A stretch of DNA of 64,000 nucleotides from Streptomyces sp. R302 (GTDB lineage: Bacteria; Actinomycetota; Actinomycetes; Streptomycetales; Streptomycetaceae), in NCBI RefSeq assembly GCF_012927245.1, contig NZ_JABBGE010000006.1:248001-312000 (forward strand), in the 5' to 3' direction. Positions 58,001 through 64,000 of this stretch are shown one piece after another. Numbering within the stretch: the first letter of the stretch is position 1; each line of letters opens with the position of its first letter. A program made the translations under genes and the position numbers. The notes beneath the pieces were generated by a model that was given only the letters and a program-made list of their open reading frames with translations, searched no databases and was not told the DNA's origin.

Positions 58001-58638
58001 CGGAGCCGTATCCCGTCCAGGAAGGCCGCCGCCCGCTCGGTGAGGGCCGCGAGGGAGCCGCCCTCGCAGGCGTCGCCGACGAGGGGGCCGCCGATGCCGA
58101 GGGCGGTGGCGCCGGCGGCGAGGTAGGCGGGGGCGTCGGCGGCGCCGATGCCGCCGGTGGGGACGAGCGGGACGTCGGGGAGCGGGGCGCGGACGGCCTT
58201 GAGGTACGCGGGGCCGCCGGTGGCGGCGGGGAACAGCTTGACCATGGTCGCGCCGGCCCGCCAGGCGGTGAGGATCTCGGTCGGGGTGTACGCGCCCGGC
58301 AGCACCGGCACGTCGAGGCGGACGGCCTCGGCGATGACGTCGGTGCAGGTGGCGGGGGTGATGAGGTAGGTGGCGCCGGCTTCGACGGCGGCCTGGGCCT
58401 CGGTGGGGGTGGTGACCGTGCCGGCGCCGAGGGCGAGGCCGGGCGGGGCGTCGGCGGCGTACTCGCGGAGCGCGTCGAGGACCCCGGGGGTGGTGAGGGT
58501 GAACTCGGCGGCGCGGACGCCGGAGGCGAGGAGGGTGTCGGTGACCTCGGCGAAGCGGGAGGCGGAGGCGGAGCGGAGGATCGCGATGACGGGGGCGGCG
58601 GCCAGGGCGGCGCGCAGCCCCTCGTACGGGCTGGTCAT
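57997..58638 (-). CDS. KDPG/KDPGal aldolase
   Basis: A 213-residue class I aldolase of the Eda/DgoA family. Schiff-base lysine in TMVKLFPA, catalytic glutamate in AAEFTLTTP, and the phosphate site in VPTGGIGAADAPAYLAAGATALGIGGPLVG. It splits the phosphorylated keto-deoxy acid into pyruvate and glyceraldehyde 3-phosphate. AGGAA precedes ATG 58638. Follows the SMP-30 gene by 20 bases. Confidence 0.92.
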   Translation of the reverse strand: MTSPYEGLRAALAAAPVIAILRSASASRFAEVTDTLLASGVRAAEFTLTTPGVLDALREYAADAPPGLALGAGTVTTPTEAQAAVEAGATYLITPATCTDVIAEAVRLDVPVLPGAYTPTEILTAWRAGATMVKLFPAATGGPAYLKAVRAPLPDVPLVPTGGIGAADAPAYLAAGATALGIGGPLVGDACEGGSLAALTERAAAFLDGIRLR

Positions 58639-58658
58639 GGTGGGTTCCTGAGGGTGGG

Positions 58659-59567
58659 TCACTGGTGGTCGGCGTACGGGGTGGCGGGCAGGCCCGTGAC
58701 GCCGGGGCGGCAGAGGAAGAGGCGGCCGGCGTCGGGTTCGGCGCGGCGGCGGGCCTCGGGGAGGTGGTGGGTGGCCGTGGTGATGACGAGGACGTCGAGG
58801 TCGGGTCCGGCGAAGGCGCAGCTGGTGACGTGGGAGGCGGGCAGCTCCACGCGCGCGTGCGGGGCGCCTCCGGGGGTGAACGCGAGGACTTCGCCGCCGC
58901 CCCAGACGGCGACCCAGACGTTGCCCTCGGCGTCGACGGTGAGGCCGTCGGGGTAGCCGCGGTCGAGGACGGCGAAGGGGCGGCGGCCGGAGAGGGTGCC
59001 GGTGGCGGGGGCGTAGTCGAAGACGTCGACGCGGCGGGTGGGGCTGTCGGCGTAGTAGAGGAGGGTGCCGTCGGGGCTCCAGCCGAGGCCGTTGGAGATG
59101 GTGACGGGCTCGACGAGGGTGGTGAGGCCGTCGCCGTCGAGGCGGTAGAGGGCGCCGGCGCCGGGCCGCTCGTCGAAGGCCATGGTGCCGCCGAGGAGGC
59201 GTCCGGCGGGGTCGACGGAGGCGTCGTTCAGGCGGCGCGGGACGCCGTCGTCGGGGAGGGCGGGCGCGGCGAGCGCGACGGCCTCGGCCGGGGGCCGGCC
59301 GTCCTCCAGGCGGACGAAGGCGGTGCCGGCGGCGACGAGGAGGGCCCCGGAGGCGCAGGGGACGGCCGCGCCCACGGGGCGGTCGAAGCGGAGGGCGGCG
59401 GTCGGCACGACGTCGGTGCGGCCGTCCTCCCGGGTGAGGGCGGCGCGGTGGACGAGGCCCTCGGTGATGTCGACCCAGAGGAGTTCCCGGCGGGCGGCGT
59501 CCCAGACGGGGCCCTCGGGCAGCCGGCCGGGTGCGGGGGTGCAGGGCACGGCGCTGAGCTGGAGCAT
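58659..59567 (-). CDS. SMP-30/gluconolactonase family lactonase
   Basis: A 302-residue six-bladed propeller. Metal ligands: E18 in LPEGPVWD, asparagine in ISNGLGWSPDG and aspartate in YPDGLTVDAEG. Substrate-side arginine and asparagine are in RRLNDASVDPAGR. It opens sugar lactones to acids, here probably galactonolactone. GAGGAG precedes the ATG. It leads the operon and is divergent from the ROK gene across 151 bases that include an imperfect GGTTGTAAATAACC palindrome. Confidence 0.9.
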   Translation of the reverse strand: MLQLSAVPCTPAPGRLPEGPVWDAARRELLWVDITEGLVHRAALTREDGRTDVVPTAALRFDRPVGAAVPCASGALLVAAGTAFVRLEDGRPPAEAVALAAPALPDDGVPRRLNDASVDPAGRLLGGTMAFDERPGAGALYRLDGDGLTTLVEPVTISNGLGWSPDGTLLYYADSPTRRVDVFDYAPATGTLSGRRPFAVLDRGYPDGLTVDAEGNVWVAVWGGGEVLAFTPGGAPHARVELPASHVTSCAFAGPDLDVLVITTATHHLPEARRRAEPDAGRLFLCRPGVTGLPATPYADHQ

Positions 59568-59718
59568 CGCTTCTCCTCGGGGGGCGGGGGGACGGCAGCA
59601 CGGTCGGAGGAAAAACTACGGGTTCGTCTAACGGTTGTAAATAACCCCCGGACGTCTTCTTCCAACCCTTCGAATAAGATCCGGGGGTGATGACCGCGCA
59701 CCGACGGAGGCAGCAGAG

Positions 59719-60975
59719 ATGATCAGGCGCACCTCGCAGGACATTCGCCGCCTCAACCGCTTCGAGGTGCTGCGCCGGGTCTACGCGGGCCCGGGCGCGA
59801 TGAGCCGGCAGGACGTCGCCGCCGCCACCGGCCTCTCCTTCGCGACGGTCGCCAACCTCACCGCCGAACTCCTGGAGGCCGGGGTCCTCGTCGAGGCCGG
59901 GCACGAGGAGTCCGGCGGCGGACGGCCGCGCGCACGGCTCGCCGTGAACGCCGAGCGCGGCGCGCTGATCGGCGTCGACATCGCCGAGACCTCCGTCCAC
60001 GCCGAGCTGTTCGACCTGGCCCTGACGGTCCGGCACTCCGTGGAGCGGCCGCTGCCACCGGGCGACGTACGGCCCGCCGACGTCGTCGACACGCTCGCCG
60101 GGGCCGTGGAGGAGCTGCTCGCCGCCTCCGGGACGGACCGCGCGCGGATCCTCGGCGCGGGGGTGAGCGTGCCGGGCATGGTCGAGCGCGAGGGCGGGGT
60201 CTCGTCCTTCTCGCCGTACTGGTCCTGGCACGAGGTGCCGCTGCGGGCGCTGCTCGACGAGCGGCTCGGGCTGCCGCTGTGGCTCGACAACCCGCTGCGG
60301 GCCAGCACGGTCGCGGAGATGTGGTTCGGCGCGGGCCGCGAGGTCGACGACCTGGTGGTGCTGACGCTGCGCGCCGGTGTCGGCGCGGGCATCGCGATCG
60401 GCGGGCAGCTGTACCGCGGCTTCACCAACAGCGCGGGCGAGTGGGGCCACACCTGCCTCGCCCTCGACGGACGGCTCTGCACCTGCGGCAACCGGGGCTG
60501 CGTCGAGGCGTACGTGTCGCTGCGCGGGATCGCCGAGACCTGGCGCGAGCTCGCCCCCGGCGACGGGCGGGCGACCGGGCCCGACGACGCGGCGACGGTC
60601 GCGGCGCTGGCCCGCGCGGCCGACGCGGGCGACCCGGTGGCCGCGGCCGCGGTGGACCGCACGGCCCGGTACCTCGGCGCGGCCGTCGCGAACCTCGTGA
60701 ACCTGGTCAACCCGCAGGTCGTCGTGGTCGGCAACCAGGTCGTCGACCTGCTCGGCGAACGGCTGCTCCCGGCGGCGTACGAGGCGGTGGGCCGGCACGC
60801 CCTCGCCCTGCCGTACCGGGCGGCCACCCTGCGCCGCAGCGCCGTCCCGCACAACCCCGTGACCCGGGGCGCGGCGACCTTCGCCCTGGAGGGCTTCCTC
60901 GACGACCGCGAGGTCTTCGGCCCGGTCAGCCGCATGCGCAAGGCCACGAAGGGCGGCGGAGCCGCCGGTGGCTGA
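59719..60975 (+). CDS. ROK family transcriptional regulator
   Basis: A 418-residue regulator. The winged helix is in RLNRFEVLRRVYAGPGAMSRQDVAAATGLSFATVANLTAELLEAG. The ROK domain has LGAGVSVPGMVE, LTLRAGVGAGIAIGGQLYRG and the zinc motif CTCGNRGCVEAY. It is divergent from the galactonate operon, so it very probably controls it in response to a sugar. The tail after VSRMRKATKGGG is low complexity. Confidence 0.92.
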   Translation: MIRRTSQDIRRLNRFEVLRRVYAGPGAMSRQDVAAATGLSFATVANLTAELLEAGVLVEAGHEESGGGRPRARLAVNAERGALIGVDIAETSVHAELFDLALTVRHSVERPLPPGDVRPADVVDTLAGAVEELLAASGTDRARILGAGVSVPGMVEREGGVSSFSPYWSWHEVPLRALLDERLGLPLWLDNPLRASTVAEMWFGAGREVDDLVVLTLRAGVGAGIAIGGQLYRGFTNSAGEWGHTCLALDGRLCTCGNRGCVEAYVSLRGIAETWRELAPGDGRATGPDDAATVAALARAADAGDPVAAAAVDRTARYLGAAVANLVNLVNPQVVVVGNQVVDLLGERLLPAAYEAVGRHALALPYRAATLRRSAVPHNPVTRGAATFALEGFLDDREVFGPVSRMRKATKGGGAAGG

Positions 60976-61411
<436 letters not shown>

Positions 61412-62182
61412 TCAGCGCGTGCCGCGGTGGCCGAGGCGGGTGGAGAGGTCGGTGGCGCCGTGGACGGCGAGGGCGGTGAGTTCGTTCTCGCGGGCCTCGT
61501 CCCAGCGGATGACCGGGACGGAGATGGAGAGCGCGGCGACGACGCGGCCGGTGCGGTCGCGGACGGGGGCGGCGACGCAGGAGACGTCGGGGTTGGACTC
61601 GCGCTGTTCGACGGCGACGCCGAGGATGGCGATCTCGGCGAGCGCGGCGCGCAGCACGTCCGGGTCCGTGATGCTGTTCGGGGTCATGCGGGCCAGCTCG
61701 CGCCCGTCGAGGAGCGCGTCGAGCTCGTCGGCCGGCAGCATTGCGAGGAGCATCTTGCCGACGGCCGTGCAGTGGGCGGGGAGCCGCCGGCCGGCCGCCG
61801 ACACCATGCGGACGGCGTGGGTGGAGTCCACCTTGGCGACGTAGATGACGTCCGCGTCCTCCAGGAGCGCCACGTGCACGGTCTCGCCGCAGGTCTCGGC
61901 GATCTCGTGGGCGACCTGCCGCCCCTCCGCCGCGAGGTCGAGCTGCTCGGCGTACCGGCTGCCGAGCTGGTACGTGCGCACCCCGAGCCGGTAGCGGCCG
62001 GGCTGTTCCGGCACGGGGACGAGGTAATTGCGGGCGGCGAGCGTGGAGACCAGCTCGTGGGTGGTGGTGCGGGGCAGCTGGAGGCTGCGGGTGATCTCGG
62101 GGGCGGAGAGCGTGCCGTCCCCCTGGAGGAAGAGTTCCAGAATGTCGAATGCCCTGGTCACCGCTGGTACGAGTCGTCCCAT
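61412..62182 (-). CDS. IclR family transcriptional regulator
   Basis: A 256-residue IclR protein. The N-terminal winged helix is VTRAFDILELFLQGDGTLSAPEITRSLQLPRTTTHELVSTLAARNYL. The effector domain has VGKMLLAMLPADEL and the SVPVIRWDEA end. ATG 62182 follows GAGGTGGGG. Divergent from an enolase-superfamily gene; the palindrome at 62340-62356 is its probable site. Confidence 0.93.
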   Translation of the reverse strand: MGRLVPAVTRAFDILELFLQGDGTLSAPEITRSLQLPRTTTHELVSTLAARNYLVPVPEQPGRYRLGVRTYQLGSRYAEQLDLAAEGRQVAHEIAETCGETVHVALLEDADVIYVAKVDSTHAVRMVSAAGRRLPAHCTAVGKMLLAMLPADELDALLDGRELARMTPNSITDPDVLRAALAEIAILGVAVEQRESNPDVSCVAAPVRDRTGRVVAALSISVPVIRWDEARENELTALAVHGATDLSTRLGHRGTR

Positions 62183-62298
62183 GGCCCCCCACCTCACCCT
62201 CGCGCCGTTCGATATGCCGTACCGCGACCGAAATCGCGGACAGAGACTAGCCCCGGACCGGAAGCCGGGCAACGGGCCCGGAGCGGCCTCCGTGACGC

Positions 62299-62356
62299 TT
62301 GACGCCCCGGAGCGCCGCTGCCTACGGTCACGCCACACCGCCGAACGCTGTTCGGC
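62299..62356 (+). promoter_or_regulatory. Promoter and IclR-type operator
   Basis: TTGACG (62299-62304), 18 bases, TACGGT (62323-62328), then the perfect palindrome GCCGAAC-GCT-GTTCGGC (62340-62356) over the expected start point of the gene at 62384. Confidence 0.65.
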
Positions 62357-62383
62357 ATGACGAACATCCCGGGAGTATCCACC

Positions 62384-63538
62384 GTGCGCATCACGGGCAT
62401 CACCACTCATGTCGTCGGCACTCCCTGGCGCAATCTCACCTATGTCCTGGTGCACACGGACGAGGGGCTGACGGGCGTCGGCGAGACCCGGATGCTCGGT
62501 CACACCGACGCGCTGCTCGGCTATCTGCGCGAGGCGGAGGCGAACCACATCGCGGGCTCGGACCCGTTCGCGGTCGAGGACCTCGTCCGGCGGATGAAGT
62601 ACGGGGACTTCGGGCGGGCGGGCGAGATCGTGATGTCCGGGATCGCGGTCGTCGAGACGGCCTGCTGGGACATCAAGGGCAAGGCGCTCGGCGTGCCGGT
62701 CTGGCAGCTGCTCGGCGGGCGGGTGACGGAGCGGGTGCCCGCGTACGCGAACGGCTGGTACACGACCGAGCGGACGCCGGAGGGCTACCACGAGGCGGCC
62801 CGCGCGGTCGTGGCGCGCGGCTACCGGGCCCTGAAGCTGGACCCGTTCGGCGCGGGCAGGCTCGAACTCGACCCGGCCGCCTCCCGGTACGCGATCTCGC
62901 TCGTCGAGGCCGTCCGGGACGCCATCGGCCCGGACACCGAGCTCATGGTGGAGATGCACGGCCGCTTCTCCCCCGCGACGGCGATCCGGCTCGCCCGCGA
63001 GCTGGCCCCGTTCCGCCCGGCGTGGCTGGAGGAGCCGGTGCCGCCGGAGAACCTGAAGGCGCTGGCCAAGGTGGCCGGGAAGACCGAGCTGCCGATCGCC
63101 ACCGGGGAGCGGATCCACGACCGGATCGAGTTCCGGGAACTGTTCGAGTCCCAGGCCGCCGACGTCATCCAGCCGGACGTGGGGCACATCGGCGGCATCC
63201 TGGAGGCCCGCAAGCTCGCCGCGACCGCCGAGACCCACTACGTGACCGTCGCCCCGCACAACGTCGGCGGTTCGGTCCTCACCGCCGCCTCCCTCCAACT
63301 TGCCGCCTGCACACCGAACTTCAAGATCCTGGAGCACTTCAACGACTTCGCCGACGCGGAGATCAAGAAGGTCGTGCGCGGGGCCCCGGAGATCGACCCG
63401 GAGACCGGCTGCTTCACTGTCTCGTACGCCCCCGGCCTCGGCGTCGAGCTCGACGTGGACGCGGCGGCCGCGTTCCCGCAGCAGCAGGCCAGGTTCGACC
63501 TGTGGGCCGACGGTTGGGAGCAGAGGCGGCCGAAGTGA
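62384..63538 (+). CDS. Enolase-superfamily sugar-acid dehydratase
   Basis: A 384-residue mandelate racemase/muconate lactonising type enzyme. GETRMLGHTDALLGYL is in the capping domain, followed by AVVETACWDIKGKALGVPVWQLLGG. Metal ligands are in VEMHGRFSP, WLEEPVPPEN and IATGERIH, and the acid histidine in VAPHNVGGS. It is related to DgoD but its substrate cannot be fixed by eye. I prefer GTG 62384 (GGGAG upstream, family-like start VRITGITTHVV) to ATG 62357, which abuts the operator. It overlaps the next gene as GTGA. Confidence 0.85.
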   Translation: MRITGITTHVVGTPWRNLTYVLVHTDEGLTGVGETRMLGHTDALLGYLREAEANHIAGSDPFAVEDLVRRMKYGDFGRAGEIVMSGIAVVETACWDIKGKALGVPVWQLLGGRVTERVPAYANGWYTTERTPEGYHEAARAVVARGYRALKLDPFGAGRLELDPAASRYAISLVEAVRDAIGPDTELMVEMHGRFSPATAIRLARELAPFRPAWLEEPVPPENLKALAKVAGKTELPIATGERIHDRIEFRELFESQAADVIQPDVGHIGGILEARKLAATAETHYVTVAPHNVGGSVLTAASLQLAACTPNFKILEHFNDFADAEIKKVVRGAPEIDPETGCFTVSYAPGLGVELDVDAAAAFPQQQARFDLWADGWEQRRPK

Positions 63539-64000
63539 GAGGCGGAAGAGACCGTGCCGTGCTCGTCGAACGGCCGGGTGCGCACCGCCTGATGCTCCGC
63601 CCCCGCCCCGAACCCGGTCCGGGTGAAGTCCTGGTGCGGGTCGCCGCCGCCGGGATCTGCCTCAGCGACCGGGAGTTGTACGAGGGGAGGCGGACGCCCG
63701 GCTTCGTGCGCTACCCGGTGGTGCCGGGGCACGAGTGGTCGGGCACCGTCGAGGCGGTCGGCCCCGGCGTGGACCCGGCGCTGCTCGGCCGGCCGTGCGT
63801 CGCCGAGGGATTCCGCCGCTGCGGGACCTGCGAGCGGTGCCGGTCCGGCGAGACGAGCCTGTGCACGGCCGGGTACGCGGAGACCGGCTTCACCGAACCG
63901 GGCGCCTTCGCCGACCGGCTGCTCGTGCCCGCCCCGCTCCTGCACCTCCTGCCGGAGGGCGCGGACCTGCGGGCGGCGGCGCTGCTCGAACCCGCGGCGG
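63535..64000 (+). CDS. Zinc-dependent alcohol dehydrogenase family (3' partial)
   Basis: The first 155 codons of a medium-chain dehydrogenase, cut by the window end. It has the catalytic zinc cysteine in AAGICLSDRELY, GHEWSG with the zinc histidine and glutamate, and four structural-zinc cysteines in CGTCERCRSGETSLC. The start GTG 63535 overlaps the upstream stop (GTGA). Such enzymes oxidise sugars or polyols (for example L-idonate or galactitol type), which fits a sugar-acid pathway with the dehydratase. Confidence 0.88.
   Translation, partial: MRGGRDRAVLVERPGAHRLMLRPRPEPGPGEVLVRVAAAGICLSDRELYEGRRTPGFVRYPVVPGHEWSGTVEAVGPGVDPALLGRPCVAEGFRRCGTCERCRSGETSLCTAGYAETGFTEPGAFADRLLVPAPLLHLLPEGADLRAAALLEPAA

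Overview
The window is very GC-rich (well above 70 percent), with codon third positions almost always G or C, GTG starts, GGAGG-type ribosome sites and many Streptomyces-type families. These include a streptogrisin-like secreted protease, BldG/RsbV-type STAS proteins, OpcA, ROK/LacI/LysR/HxlR/IclR regulators and small CsbD and hydrophobic stress proteins. I read it as chromosomal DNA of a Streptomyces or close relative. No rRNA, tRNA, CRISPR, insertion sequence, integrase or phage gene was seen.

Layout. 1-6.3 kb is a stress and signalling patch: a 5'-cut carboxylate-amine ligase, a methyltransferase, a DJ-1/PfpI protein, CsbD, a degenerate HATPase, two STAS proteins, a winged-helix regulator, and a lipoprotein gene that runs into a truncated membrane protein. 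6.3-10.5 kb holds a translationally coupled pair: a double-HKD phospholipase-D-like protein and an unrecognised 522-residue partner. 10.6-13.6 kb is pntA-pntB. 13.7-30.6 kb is mixed housekeeping and accessory DNA: CE7 esterase, LysR regulators, secreted serine protease, orphan opcA, DoxX, HdeD, DUF350, a WGR/beta-propeller pair, a MacB-type ABC exporter, DJ-1, an S66 carboxypeptidase and a ROK regulator. It also carries two gene wrecks, an M20 dipeptidase remnant and an SPFH-M23 chimera. 30.7-33.2 kb holds an HxlR regulator with a near-perfect palindromic operator, a ketopantoate reductase and a stand-alone trpF, which is unusual for this genus.

34.6-64 kb is a sugar island. It carries divergent xylA/xylB, then a rhamnose locus (rhaM-LacI diverging from rhaI-rhaD/E-rhaB-lutA-lutB-lutC) whose genes should carry L-rhamnose to DHAP plus pyruvate, because the lactaldehyde arm passes through lactate and the LutABC lactate oxidase. 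Next is a galactan locus: secreted GH53 endo-galactanase, GH42 beta-galactosidase, and a divergent ABC importer with a LacI repressor and matched operators. Then comes a five-gene operon for a De Ley-Doudoroff type galactose/galactonate route (lactonase, SDR, dehydratase, PfkB kinase, KDPG-type aldolase) with a divergent ROK regulator. The window ends with an IclR regulator diverging from a second enolase-superfamily dehydratase and a 3'-cut zinc dehydrogenase. Rhamnose, galactan side chains and galactose are the sugars of rhamnogalacturonan-I, so the island looks fitted to plant pectin and hemicellulose.

Non-coding structure is rich: an array of nine GGATCC units phased on 7 bp behind xylB, several short tandem duplications (three of them 14 bp) placed exactly on gene starts and stops, a (GGCGTC)n microsatellite, perfect hairpin terminators, and clear palindromic operators for the HxlR, LacI (two systems) and IclR regulators.
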